Shown in pieces: positions 7,570-16,598 of a stretch of 61,481 bases of DNA. The notes below the pieces were generated by a model. It had not been told where the DNA came from. It ran no database searches and was given only the letters and a program-made list of their open reading frames with translations. The stretch comes from JBCDLI01 sp038745535. GTDB lineage: Bacteria; Pseudomonadota; Alphaproteobacteria; Rhizobiales; Rhizobiaceae. Position 1 is the stretch's first letter; every line of letters starts with the position of its first letter. The stretch is taken from the NCBI GenBank assembly GCA_038745535.1, contig JBCDLI010000010.1, forward strand, positions 1-61,481, in the 5' to 3' direction. Position numbers and translations under genes: made by a program.

Positions 7570-8735
7570 CCACGCGGCTTCCAAAAAGCAGAGAAAATCT
7601 GGTTGCCGGTCAATTCACGCTTTCCGATGAACAGCGTCTGGCTTGGCTGCGTCTTATCCGAACGGAAAATGTGGGCCCAGCCACGTTTCGCGATCTAATC
7701 AATCACTGCGGTTCAGCCGAAAATGCACTGCAAATGCTGCCTGAACTCGTGGGACGAACGGGGAAACGCCGCTACCTGCATACACCGTCAGTCGACGAGG
7801 CGAACGCCGAGCTTGAGCAGATAAAGCGTCACAATGCGCAAGTTATTGGTTTCGGTGAGCCTGATTACCCTGCAATTTTGCGGCACAGCGACAGCCCGCC
7901 GCCGTTGGTCACGATTAAAGGCAATTCAAAGGTCTTTCAAAAGCCGACGGTGGCAATTGTTGGATCGCGCAATGCATCCATGGCGGGCATAACAATGTCC
8001 AAACGATTGGCAAAAGACCTTGGCGGCAAAGGCTATTCAGTCACTTCGGGTCTCGCTCGCGGGGTCGATAAAGCAGCCCACGAAGCAAGCTTGGCGACGG
8101 GTACCGTGGCGGTTTTGGCAGGCGGGTTGGGACGGCCCTACCCCGATGAAAATATCCCACTTTTAAGAGAGATTGAGGAAACAGGCGCCGGAGCATCGAT
8201 TTCAGAGATGCCGTTTGGTTGGGAACCTCGTGCCCGCGATTTCCCGCGGCGCAATCGAATTATCGCAGGCCTTAGCTTAGGCGTCATTATCGTGGAGGCC
8301 GCTAAGCGTTCCGGCTCTCTTATCAGCGCAAGGATCGCGGGCGAAATTGGGCGGCAGGTCTTCGCAGTCCCAGGCTCACCGCTTGACCCCCGAGCGCTTG
8401 GAACAAACGAACTCATACGCAACGGCGCTACACTCATTACAAGCGCGGAAGACGTGGTCGCCGATCTAAACCAGACCGTTTCGCTAGCGCCGGAGACTGC
8501 ACCCGATCTCTTCCAAGAGGATGATACGATTGTCGCTCAACCGCCAGAACAATCTGATCGTGAGAGAATTATTGGTCTTTTGGGTCCCTCGCCCGTCCAT
8601 GTTGATGATTTAGTGGCACACTCGGGGCTCTCCGTTGGCGCAGTCACCCTGATCGTGATGGAAGCGGCACTTGTCGGTCAGATTGAGCGGCACTCAGGCA
8701 ACCGCGTTTCCATCGCGCCGCTCGGTAGTGGATGA
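7566..8735 (+). CDS. dprA: DNA-processing protein DprA
   Basis: DprA loads RecA on incoming single-stranded DNA during natural transformation. The protein (389 residues, GTG start overlapping plsY) has an N-terminal SAM-like region and the Rossmann-fold core with VAIVGSRNAS, TSGLARGVDKAAHEASL, AVLAGGLGRPYPDEN, FPRRNRIIAGLS and VFAVPGSPLDPRALGTN. A C-terminal winged-helix-like part (about 320-385) is typical of Gram-negative DprA. The 3' end overlaps a small gene on the opposite strand by about 40 bases. No other competence genes are in the window, so it says little on its own about transformability. Confidence 0.94.
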   Translation: MTTRLPKSRENLVAGQFTLSDEQRLAWLRLIRTENVGPATFRDLINHCGSAENALQMLPELVGRTGKRRYLHTPSVDEANAELEQIKRHNAQVIGFGEPDYPAILRHSDSPPPLVTIKGNSKVFQKPTVAIVGSRNASMAGITMSKRLAKDLGGKGYSVTSGLARGVDKAAHEASLATGTVAVLAGGLGRPYPDENIPLLREIEETGAGASISEMPFGWEPRARDFPRRNRIIAGLSLGVIIVEAAKRSGSLISARIAGEIGRQVFAVPGSPLDPRALGTNELIRNGATLITSAEDVVADLNQTVSLAPETAPDLFQEDDTIVAQPPEQSDRERIIGLLGPSPVHVDDLVAHSGLSVGAVTLIVMEAALVGQIERHSGNRVSIAPLGSG

Positions 8736-8969
8736 TTTCTTTTCGACATCAACGATATCGGTTGCCTCAATGTAGGCCATGTCCAAAAGATAGGTCAGCA
8801 TGTCATGGCGCTCCGCATTAGCCATGACGCGAAGTTCTGCAATCATGGCTCGGACGTATGTGATTTGTGACCTTTGGGGTGAAATTGGCGCTTGCCGTTC
8901 CATCGAAATCATCTCCCCATGAATTTGGCCCGCCAAAGACGGAACTGGAATAAAGGCCGCGTTTTGCAA
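8694..8969 (-). CDS. Small conserved alphaproteobacterial protein, unknown function
   Basis: A 91-residue soluble protein with a helical middle section (ITYVRAMIAELRVMANA, then LTYLLDMAYIEATDI). I recall very similar short proteins annotated as hypothetical in rhizobia and Brucella; no function is known to me. The C-terminal tail is polar and overlaps the end of dprA on the other strand. It is divergent from topA, with about 175 bases between. The helical pattern suggests a small regulatory or adaptor protein, but that is only an inference from composition. Confidence 0.7.
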   Translation of the reverse strand: MQNAAFIPVPSLAGQIHGEMISMERQAPISPQRSQITYVRAMIAELRVMANAERHDMLTYLLDMAYIEATDIVDVEKKSSTTERRDGNAVA

Positions 8970-9144
8970 CCCACGATTTAACGTTTAACGCGATCTATTT
9001 CCATATACAACCTCAGGATTAGTCGAATGAAGCGTGTGCGTCTTTTTTAATCCGCTACTTGACCCTGACACTGCCGCAATACATGTGACGCGCTGCATGC
9101 TCGCAGAGTGGGGATGCGCGATAAACGCAGCAAAGAGGCGGTCT

Positions 9145-11820
9145 ATGCAAGTCGTCGTCGTTGAGTCGCCCGCGAAGGCAAAAACGATTAACAAATATCT
9201 CGGCAAGGATTTTAAAGTCCTCGCTTCCTTTGGACATGTCCGAGACCTTCCCCCAAAAGACGGTTCGGTGCTGCCGGATGAAGACTTTGTCATGTCGTGG
9301 CAGGTTGATACAGCTTCCAATAAGCGCCTCAATGAAATTGCAAGCGCGCTCAAAGAGTCCGACGGCCTAATACTCGCGACTGACCCGGACCGCGAAGGCG
9401 AAGCAATTTCATGGCACGTGCTGGAAGTGCTCAACAAGAAGAAGGCAGTAAAGGACAAGCCTGTCTCGCGCGTGGTCTTTAATGCGATCACGAAAAAAGC
9501 TGTCTCCGAAGCGATGGCAAACCCGCGCGAGATAGACAGTCCGCTCGTGGACGCGTATCTGGCGCGGCGCGCCCTTGACTACCTCGTTGGGTTTAATCTT
9601 TCGCCCGTCTTGTGGCGAAAGCTGCCTGGCGCTCGTTCGGCGGGGCGGGTTCAATCGGTCGCCCTACGGCTTGTTTGCGAACGCGAAAACGAGATCGAGC
9701 GGTTTGTTCCTGAAGAGTACTGGCAGATGCTTGCGCATCTAAAAACGCAGGACGGTGCTGCTTTCAGCGCTCGTTTATTCTCGCTGGAAGGTCGCAAGAC
9801 CAATAAGATGACCATCACAAATGGCGACATGGCCGCCGATGTGAAGAAGCTCCTCGAGACCGCGTCTTTTTCTGTGACTTCGGTTGAGGCAAAGCCGGTG
9901 AAGCGTAATCCGCCGCCGCCGTTCACCACCTCAACGCTTCAGCAAGCGGCGTCCGCGAAGCTTGGTTTTGCGCCCGCTCGCACCATGCAGATTGCCCAGC
10001 GACTTTATGAAGGTGTTGATCTCGGTGGTGAGACTGCTGGTCTCATCACTTATATGCGAACCGACGGGGTTCAGATGGCTCCCGAAGCGATCACGTCAGC
10101 GCGCTCGGCAATTGGTGAACGTTTTGGTGATCGCTTTGTCCCCGATAAGCCGCGATTTTATTCAACCAAGGCAAAAAACGCGCAGGAAGCGCACGAAGCC
10201 GTTCGCCCGACCGATTTTAGTCGCTCGCCCGATAAGGTAAAATCTGCACTGAACGATGAGCAGATGAAGCTCTACGACCTAATTTGGAAACGCAGTATCG
10301 CGAGCCAAATGGCATCAGCAGAGATGGAGCGAACGTCTGTCGATATTGTTGCAAAATCCCACGATGGGCGAGAAGCGACACTGCGGGCCACCGGTTCGGT
10401 CGTAAAGTTCGATGGCTACTTTGCAGCCTACACAGAACATCTCGATGACAGCGCGCCCAAGTCCGATGATGACGACGATAAACGCTTGCCGCCCATCAAA
10501 CAGGGTGAAAATTGCGATCGCGAGAAAATCGACGCAACACAACATTTTACCGAGCCGCCGCCACGTTTTTCAGAAGCCTCGCTGATCAAGCGAATGGAAG
10601 AGCTCGGTATTGGTCGCCCATCCACGTATTCGGCGACACTTTCCACGCTGAAAGATCGTGAGTATGTGAAACTTGAGAAGCGTGCGCTTTTCCCCGAAGC
10701 GAAAGGCCGTCTGGTTACGGCTTTCCTGCAAGACTTCTTCAGCCGTTATGTTGAGTATGACTTCACTGCGTCTTTAGAAGAAAAGCTCGACCTTATCTCC
10801 GATGGTAAGCTGCAGTGGAAAGACGTGTTGCGTGAGTTCTGGACCGAGTTTTCATCGAATATTGATGAAACCAAAGAGCTTCGCATCACCAACGTGCTTG
10901 ACGCGCTGAATGAAAGCCTGGAGCCGCTTGTATTTCCAAAGCGGGAAGACGGGTCCGATCCGCGAATTTGCCCAAAATGCAACACCGGCAACCTCAGTCT
11001 CAAGCTGGGAAAGTTTGGCTCATTTGTGGGCTGCTCCAATTATCCTGAATGCAATTTCACGCGCCAACTCGGTGAGGATGGCGATCAGGCCGGTGCATTG
11101 GCAGACGGACCTCAATCTATCGGTAAAGACCCTTTTACCGAGGAGGAAATTACGCTTCGCACGGGCCGCTTTGGACCGTATGTCCAACGGGGCGAAGGTA
11201 AAGAGGCAAAGCGTGCAGGCATTCCAAAAACGTGGAAGCCGGAAGAAGTCGACCACGAGAAAGCCTTGGCGCTTTTGGCACTGCCACGCGATGTCGGTCC
11301 GCACCCGGAAGACGGCAAGATGATTTCAGCGGGCCTCGGACGGTATGGGCCATTCGTGCTGCATAATGGTACGTATGCCAACATCGAGAACGTCGATGAG
11401 GTATTCACGATTGGCCTAAACCGAGCCGTGACGGTCATCGCAGAGAAACGCGAAAAAGGCGGCGGACGCGGGCGCGGTCAGGCTGCGCCACCACTCAAAG
11501 AGCTTGGCGAACACCCAGAGGTCGGCGGACCCATTACGGTCAAAGACGGGCGCTACGGGCCTTACGTGAACCATGGGAAGATTAATGCAACCATCCCAAA
11601 AGGCACCGATCCGATGTCCGTGGAGCTTGATCAAGCTGTGAAGTTAATCGCTGAGCGCGCGGAAAAAGCAGGTAAAAAAGTCACCGGTACCAAAAAGAAA
11701 GCCGCTCCGAAAAAGCCAGCCGCCAAAAAAACGGCGGCCAAGAAGCCTGCTGCGAAGAAAACAGCCGCGAAGAAAAAAGCCCCCACGAAAACGAAGGCGA
11801 AAGCCGAAGAAACCAGCTGA
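9145..11820 (+). CDS. topA: DNA topoisomerase I
   Basis: Type IA topoisomerase that relaxes negative supercoils. The start chosen is the ATG at 9145 (GAGGCG ahead of it), giving the invariant N-terminus MQVVVVESPAKAKTINKYLG; an in-frame extension back to 9034 has no family support. Key elements are the TOPRIM DPDREGEAISWH motif, the active-site Tyr303 in ITYMRTDG, one four-cysteine zinc finger (CPKCNTGNL... GCSNYPEC), two further topoisomerase-tail repeats (FGPYVQRGEG, YGPYVNHGK), and a terminal Lys/Ala/Pro tail of about 50 residues that probably binds DNA non-specifically. The TGA stop shares its A with the rnr ATG. Confidence 0.97.
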   Translation: MQVVVVESPAKAKTINKYLGKDFKVLASFGHVRDLPPKDGSVLPDEDFVMSWQVDTASNKRLNEIASALKESDGLILATDPDREGEAISWHVLEVLNKKKAVKDKPVSRVVFNAITKKAVSEAMANPREIDSPLVDAYLARRALDYLVGFNLSPVLWRKLPGARSAGRVQSVALRLVCERENEIERFVPEEYWQMLAHLKTQDGAAFSARLFSLEGRKTNKMTITNGDMAADVKKLLETASFSVTSVEAKPVKRNPPPPFTTSTLQQAASAKLGFAPARTMQIAQRLYEGVDLGGETAGLITYMRTDGVQMAPEAITSARSAIGERFGDRFVPDKPRFYSTKAKNAQEAHEAVRPTDFSRSPDKVKSALNDEQMKLYDLIWKRSIASQMASAEMERTSVDIVAKSHDGREATLRATGSVVKFDGYFAAYTEHLDDSAPKSDDDDDKRLPPIKQGENCDREKIDATQHFTEPPPRFSEASLIKRMEELGIGRPSTYSATLSTLKDREYVKLEKRALFPEAKGRLVTAFLQDFFSRYVEYDFTASLEEKLDLISDGKLQWKDVLREFWTEFSSNIDETKELRITNVLDALNESLEPLVFPKREDGSDPRICPKCNTGNLSLKLGKFGSFVGCSNYPECNFTRQLGEDGDQAGALADGPQSIGKDPFTEEEITLRTGRFGPYVQRGEGKEAKRAGIPKTWKPEEVDHEKALALLALPRDVGPHPEDGKMISAGLGRYGPFVLHNGTYANIENVDEVFTIGLNRAVTVIAEKREKGGGRGRGQAAPPLKELGEHPEVGGPITVKDGRYGPYVNHGKINATIPKGTDPMSVELDQAVKLIAERAEKAGKKVTGTKKKAAPKKPAAKKTAAKKPAAKKTAAKKKAPTKTKAKAEETS

Positions 11821-14111
11821 TGGCCAAGCCGTCGAAAGGCCGCAAGAGCGGCCTCCCAAGTCGCGAAACACTCGCTGCGTTCATACGTGATAATCCCGAA
11901 CGCGCGACGAAGCGGGACATCGCAAAAGCATTCGATCTGAAAGGCGAAAATCGCATCGTCTTAAAACATCTTCTTCGCGAGATGCAGGACGAGGGCGTGT
12001 TTGAAAAGCGCGGAAAACGGCTGGCGGTTCCCGGTGACCTGCCTTCGGTCACGGTCTTGGAAATCACGGGCAGAGATCGCGACGGCGGGCTTCTCGCGTC
12101 CCCCGTGAATTGGGACAGTGACGACCCGCGACCTGTCGTCTGCATCGCAATACCAAAAAATCCGCGCGCAAAGGTCGTCATCCCGGGTGTGGGTGATCGT
12201 GTACTCACGCGTATTTCACGCAATGATGAGGGGTTTTCCGGGCGCGTTATCAAACGCTTGGAGAAGCCGAAGGGCCGCACACTCGCTGTGCTCCACGCAA
12301 CAAAATCTGGAGCTTACCGCCTGCTGCCTGTAGATCGTCGCGACGAGGAGTTTGAGCTTGAGGAACAGGAACTCAACGCGGCGAGCGTTGGAGATCTGGT
12401 GGAAATCGACGTTCAAAAGAGCGGTCGCTACGGGCTAAAGCGCGCAAAAATAGTTAGCAATGTCGGCTCGCTCGCCAGCGAGAAAGCGGTCTCCATGATC
12501 GCTATTCATGCCCATGAAATACCGCACGTTTTCCCGGACCAAGTGATAGCAGAAGCCGAGGCTGTTGCAGCACCGAGCCTCGCACCCAATCGTGAGGACT
12601 GGCGCGACAAGCCTCTCATCACGATTGATCCAGCCGATGCCAAGGATCACGACGACGCGGTTTACGCCGAGCCTGATCTGAATCCCGACAATGCAGGCGG
12701 CCACATCGTCTATGTCGCGATTGCCGATGTGGCTCAGTTCGTGTTGCCAGAAAGCGCGCTGGATCGCGAAGCGCTGAGACGTAGCAATTCGGTCTACTTT
12801 CCAGATCGCGTTGTACCCATGCTGCCCGAACGCATTTCAAACGACCTCTGCTCGCTCAAAGAGAATGAGGATCGCGCGGCGATGGCCGTTCGAATGGTTT
12901 ACGGAGCAGACGGAAATAAGCTGAGCCACACGTTCCACCGCGTTTTAATGCGGTCCCACGCAAAGCTTGCCTACGAACAAGCTCAGGCGGCTATCGATAG
13001 CGAAATTGATGGCTCAACGAAGCCAATCTTAGACATGGTTTTAAAGCCACTTTGGAATGCGTACCGGGCGTTGAAGCAAGCACGGCAGCGCCGGGCACCG
13101 CTTGAACTTGATTTGCCTGAACGTCGGATCAAACTTGATGGTGAAGGCAAGGTTGATCGCATCGTGATCCCTCCCCGGCTCGATGCCCATAAACTCATCG
13201 AAGAGTTTATGATCCAAGCCAATGTGGCGGCAGCAGAAACACTGGAACGTGAACGGCAAATGCTGATCTATCGCGTGCATGATCAGCCGTCTCTGGCGAA
13301 GCAAGAGGCACTTCGCGAGTTTCTTAAAACGTTAGATATGTCATTGGCTCGCGGCGCTCAGATGCGTCCGTCGATGTTTAACACAATTTTGGATAATGTG
13401 CGGGACACAGAAAACGCCGATCTGGTGAACACAGTGGTTCTGCGATCCCAAAGCCAGGCGGAATACTCGCCGGAGAATTACGGACATTTTGGCCTCAACC
13501 TGCAGCGCTATGCGCACTTCACCTCCCCTATTCGTCGCTATGCAGATTTGGTCGTTCATCGGGCTTTGATTTCCGCGCTTAGCCTCGGCAATGACGGATT
13601 GCCCGAGGATACACACCTCGCAGGACTACGGTCGGTTTCGGAACAAATCTCAGCGAATGAGCGCCGTGCCTCCAACGCAGAACGCGACACGGTCGACCGC
13701 CTGATCGCATTGCACCTGTCTGGACGCGTTGGCGAAGGATTTGGAGGTCGCGTTTCCGGTGTCACAAAAACGGGACTTTTCGTGCAGCTTTCGGAATACG
13801 GGACTGACGGTTTTATTCCGGCATCTACGCTCGGCGACGATTACTTTGAGTACGTGGAAGGCGCACACGCGCTTGTGGGCCGCTCGTCAAACCTTGGGTA
13901 TCAGCTCGGCGACACGGTTGAAGTGCAATTGGCTGAAGTGATTGGCTATGCCGGATCTATGCGTTTTGAAATGTTGTCAGAGCCAAGCGAGATGGATTTA
14001 GGAACCCGCTCGAGGCATCAACTGAAATCGAAAGGCCGCGGCAGCGCTAAGCGTGCATCGGGGCGGCCCCCGAAGAAGCGCCACGTCAATAGACGCAAAC
14101 GCAGCGCTTAG
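11820..14111 (+). CDS. rnr: Ribonuclease R
   Basis: A 3'-5' exoribonuclease of the RNB family (763 residues) that degrades structured RNA. Domain order: an N-terminal helix-turn-helix-like region (1-70), cold-shock domains, the RNB catalytic domain with LITIDPADAKDHDDAV (the Asp cluster that binds magnesium), then FTSPIRRYADLVVHR near 570, the S1 domain (GFGGRVSGVTKTGLFVQL) and a basic tail (KRHVNRRKRSA). Translation is coupled to topA through a TGATG overlap. rpmG follows after about 110 bases with its own promoter-like sequence. Confidence 0.96.
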   Translation: MAKPSKGRKSGLPSRETLAAFIRDNPERATKRDIAKAFDLKGENRIVLKHLLREMQDEGVFEKRGKRLAVPGDLPSVTVLEITGRDRDGGLLASPVNWDSDDPRPVVCIAIPKNPRAKVVIPGVGDRVLTRISRNDEGFSGRVIKRLEKPKGRTLAVLHATKSGAYRLLPVDRRDEEFELEEQELNAASVGDLVEIDVQKSGRYGLKRAKIVSNVGSLASEKAVSMIAIHAHEIPHVFPDQVIAEAEAVAAPSLAPNREDWRDKPLITIDPADAKDHDDAVYAEPDLNPDNAGGHIVYVAIADVAQFVLPESALDREALRRSNSVYFPDRVVPMLPERISNDLCSLKENEDRAAMAVRMVYGADGNKLSHTFHRVLMRSHAKLAYEQAQAAIDSEIDGSTKPILDMVLKPLWNAYRALKQARQRRAPLELDLPERRIKLDGEGKVDRIVIPPRLDAHKLIEEFMIQANVAAAETLERERQMLIYRVHDQPSLAKQEALREFLKTLDMSLARGAQMRPSMFNTILDNVRDTENADLVNTVVLRSQSQAEYSPENYGHFGLNLQRYAHFTSPIRRYADLVVHRALISALSLGNDGLPEDTHLAGLRSVSEQISANERRASNAERDTVDRLIALHLSGRVGEGFGGRVSGVTKTGLFVQLSEYGTDGFIPASTLGDDYFEYVEGAHALVGRSSNLGYQLGDTVEVQLAEVIGYAGSMRFEMLSEPSEMDLGTRSRHQLKSKGRGSAKRASGRPPKKRHVNRRKRSA

Positions 14112-14132
14112 GTGTTTACATTCTCAGCTCGC

Positions 14133-14161
14133 TTGACATTTGACCCGCAATCGTTAGCTAG
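14133..14161 (+). promoter_or_regulatory. Candidate sigma-70 promoter for rpmG
   Basis: A consensus TTGACA lies at 14133-14138, followed after 17 bases by AGCTAG at 14156-14161. The -35 match is perfect and the -10 is poor. The position, about 60 bases before the rpmG start and just after the rnr stop, is what one expects for a separately expressed ribosomal-protein gene. No start site is known. Confidence 0.4.
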
Positions 14162-14223
14162 CGCGTCAGATTTGTCGTGCGCCCAAGCCGTGCACCCATC
14201 CTCACATTTACAGGTAAGCGACC

Positions 14224-14391
14224 ATGGCAAAAGCCACCACAATCAAGATTAAGCTCGTCTCGACAGCTGATACCGGTTTCTTCTACACCGCGAAGAAGAA
14301 CTCACGCACGATGACTGAAAAGATGGTCAAGCGTAAGTATGATCCGGTCGTGAAAAAGCACGTGGATTTCAAAGAAGCTAAAATTAAGTAG
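14224..14391 (+). CDS. rpmG: 50S ribosomal protein L33
   Basis: A 55-residue protein beginning MAKATTIKIKLVSTADTGFF and ending with KHVDFKEAKIK, which is diagnostic for L33. The cysteine pairs of zinc-binding L33 forms are absent, so this is the zinc-independent type usual in Proteobacteria. AGGTAAGCGACC precedes the ATG. The gene ends convergently 31 bases from pleD. Confidence 0.97.
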   Translation: MAKATTIKIKLVSTADTGFFYTAKKNSRTMTEKMVKRKYDPVVKKHVDFKEAKIK

Positions 14392-14422
14392 GCAACGCGG
14401 CCCGTATCGGTATTTCAGATAC

Positions 14423-15799
14423 TTACGCTGCCAAGCTTACAACTTGGTTTCGGCCATTTTGTTTGGCGGCGTAAAGTGAATTATCGGCCCGTTTTAGCAG
14501 CGCTTCGACCGTATCAGTTTTTGCCTTGTGCAAAATCCCAATACCAATGCTTGCTGTGATTTGAAGCTTCTTATCCGCGCCGGGTATATCAAATGAGGAA
14601 CCGGCCACACTGAAACGCAGACGTTCGGCGACCTCTTCTGCTTCACCGGCGTTTGTATCGGGCATCAATACCACGAATTCCTCGCCTCCGTATCGACAAG
14701 CCAAATCGATCCCGCGGATGTTGAGGCGGAGACGACGAGCAAATTCTCGGAGCACTTCGTCACCCGCATCATGGCCATGCCTATCGTTGACGGACTTGAA
14801 GTTATCGATGTCTGCAATGAGCAACGATAGTTGACGCCCGCGGTTTTTAGACCGTTCCACCAATGTCGCGAAATGGTGGTCGAAGTAGCGGCGGTTGTTC
14901 AACCCGGTTAGCCCATCAAGAACTGACAGTTCGACAGATTCAGCGACGTTGGTCCGCAAACCGTCATAGTAACGCTTTCGGCGTACTTGCGTGTTCACCC
15001 GTGCAACCAATTCGGTCCCATCAATGGGCCTGTGAAGGTAATCGTTGACGCCGATATCAAGTGCGCGAGACAGGAACGTATCATTGCTGTTCTCACACAT
15101 CATTATAATCGGCAAAAACCGCGTGGTTTTCGCAGACCGTAGTTTTGCGCACATCTTGAGCGGATCGTAGTCCGCGAATTCAGACGAAGCAATGAAGCAG
15201 TCATAGTCATTGCCGCTGGCGCGCAAAACGCCTTTGGCTGGATCGACCTCATGGTCCACGGTCGCTATGCCGAGAAGGTACTTACGGACGCTTTCGAAGA
15301 CACTGCGCCGTTCATCGACCAGCAATACTTTTGCATATTTTTTGTCGTCGCTTAATTTCGGGTTCAAAAGCGCACGGATCGCCACATCTTGTGTGGTCAC
15401 TGCGCGAAGGCGAAGTTCGTCGGTCAAAAGCTTAAGCCGAACAAGGCTTTTAACACGCGCAAAGAGCTGTATCTCATTGACCGGCTTGGTCAAAAAATCA
15501 TCGGCGCCGCAGGCCAGGCCGTGATTGCGATCGGTCGGTTTGTCGAGCGCGGTTATCATAACGACCGGAATATGAGAAATGGCCGGATCCGCTTTCATAG
15601 TCTTGCAAACAGTGAAGCCGTCCATCCCTGGCATCATCACATCAAGCAGTACGAGGTCGACGGCCTCGTTTTGGAGAATATTGAGGGCTTCAGGTCCTGA
15701 ACTGGCGCAAAGCACTTCAAAGTATTCGGCTTCTAGCCGGGCGCGCAGCAACGCTACATTTGCATCTACATCGTCTACAACGAGAATTCGCGCGCTCAT
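14423..15799 (-). CDS. pleD: Response regulator / diguanylate cyclase PleD
   Basis: 458 residues with two receiver domains and a GGDEF domain. Receiver 1 has the phosphoacceptor Asp in LVLLDVMMPGMDG (residue 53) and the Lys in DFLTKPV. Receiver 2 (about 155-275) reads DYDCFIASSEFAD where the Asp should be and is degenerate, as in Caulobacter PleD, where it serves as a dimerisation adaptor. The C-terminal domain has RYGGEEF and, upstream, an RGID I-site for product inhibition by c-di-GMP. The enzyme links phosphorylation to c-di-GMP production during polar development. divK lies immediately upstream on the same strand (25 bases), the classical pair. Confidence 0.96.
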   Translation of the reverse strand: MSARILVVDDVDANVALLRARLEAEYFEVLCASSGPEALNILQNEAVDLVLLDVMMPGMDGFTVCKTMKADPAISHIPVVMITALDKPTDRNHGLACGADDFLTKPVNEIQLFARVKSLVRLKLLTDELRLRAVTTQDVAIRALLNPKLSDDKKYAKVLLVDERRSVFESVRKYLLGIATVDHEVDPAKGVLRASGNDYDCFIASSEFADYDPLKMCAKLRSAKTTRFLPIIMMCENSNDTFLSRALDIGVNDYLHRPIDGTELVARVNTQVRRKRYYDGLRTNVAESVELSVLDGLTGLNNRRYFDHHFATLVERSKNRGRQLSLLIADIDNFKSVNDRHGHDAGDEVLREFARRLRLNIRGIDLACRYGGEEFVVLMPDTNAGEAEEVAERLRFSVAGSSFDIPGADKKLQITASIGIGILHKAKTDTVEALLKRADNSLYAAKQNGRNQVVSLAA

Positions 15800-15824
15800 C
15801 GGCCGCCCCTGGTTTCCTGCTTAG

Positions 15825-16193
15825 TTAGTCACCAAGGTAGTTTTGAATGGTTTCAATAAATTTAGGCACACTGATTGGTTTTGACATATAGCCTTCACAT
15901 CCGCCCTGACGGATGCGTTCTTCATCGCCTTTCATCGCGAAAGCCGTCACCGCGATGACTGGTATAGAGCGCAGGTCATCCTCCGCCTTAAGCCATTTAG
16001 TGACCTCTAGGCCGGAGATTTCCGGTAACTGAATGTCCATCAATATAAGGTCAGGCCGATTGTCTCGCGCCGCCGGAAGCGCCTGCATGCCATCGCGAAC
16101 CTGTATGGTCTGATAGCCAATGCCTTCAATTATATCGTTGAACAATTTCATGTTGAGTTCATTGTCCTCAACAATCATAACTGTCTTAGCCAT
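15825..16193 (-). CDS. divK: Single-domain response regulator DivK
   Basis: A 122-residue stand-alone receiver domain with acidic pocket VEDNE, phosphoacceptor Asp in LILMDIQLPEISG and Lys in GYMSKPI. DivK controls the kinases upstream of CtrA in the alphaproteobacterial cell cycle; its N-terminus MAKTVMIVEDNELNMKLFND is nearly invariant in the group. It is first in a divK-pleD operon. No full CtrA box (TTAA-N7-TTAA) is visible in the 90 bases upstream. Confidence 0.96.
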   Translation of the reverse strand: MAKTVMIVEDNELNMKLFNDIIEGIGYQTIQVRDGMQALPAARDNRPDLILMDIQLPEISGLEVTKWLKAEDDLRSIPVIAVTAFAMKGDEERIRQGGCEGYMSKPISVPKFIETIQNYLGD

Positions 16194-16286
16194 CTAGAGT
16201 GCCCGCCGTCCCCGCTCGAAATCGACGGTAGTTTCGTATCTGTGAAAAATCTATGAGTCGTTCACCAAAAATTTCCCGCCGATGCT

Positions 16287-16583
16287 ATGCGTGACGACGG
16301 TTCAACATCTCATCAATTGGTGGCGGTGGCGGCGCTCAGTTGGATTGCCGCAGACACGACGCTCATCAATCGATTTCTGGATCTGACTGGATTGTCACCG
16401 GACAATATTCGCGCAGCGGCCACAAACGACGCCTTCTTGGCGTCAGTGCTGGATTTCATTCTCAACCATGAGCCCACGCTGATGTCGTTTTGTGCAGAAA
16501 ATGAACTTGATCCAAAAACGGTCGACCAAGCCCGGCGACATCTTTCCCCGCAAAACGTGCCTGGTCCCGGTGACTACGTTTGA
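16287..16583 (+). CDS. DUF3572 family protein
   Basis: A 98-residue soluble, mostly helical protein. The pattern LVAVAALSWIAADTTLINRFLDLTGLSPDNIRAAA with a later VLDFILNHEPTLMSFC matches the DUF3572 proteins that sit next to divK/pleD and dinB in many Hyphomicrobiales. No biochemical role is known. It is divergent from divK and 15 bases upstream of dinB, with which it probably shares a transcript. The first codon used may be ATG at 16287; there is little ribosome-binding sequence in front. Confidence 0.85.
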   Translation: MRDDGSTSHQLVAVAALSWIAADTTLINRFLDLTGLSPDNIRAAATNDAFLASVLDFILNHEPTLMSFCAENELDPKTVDQARRHLSPQNVPGPGDYV

Positions 16584-16598
16584 AATGGCAAAGCTGGC

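Noticed and set aside
11690..11815. Lys/Ala/Pro repeats at the end of topA as a frameshift or assembly artefact
   Set aside because: The frame is continuous to the stop that overlaps rnr, and such basic tails are common on alphaproteobacterial topoisomerase I.
15000..15340. Degenerate second receiver domain of PleD as a damaged gene
   Set aside because: Loss of the phosphoacceptor in the second receiver is a normal feature of PleD, where this domain serves dimerisation.
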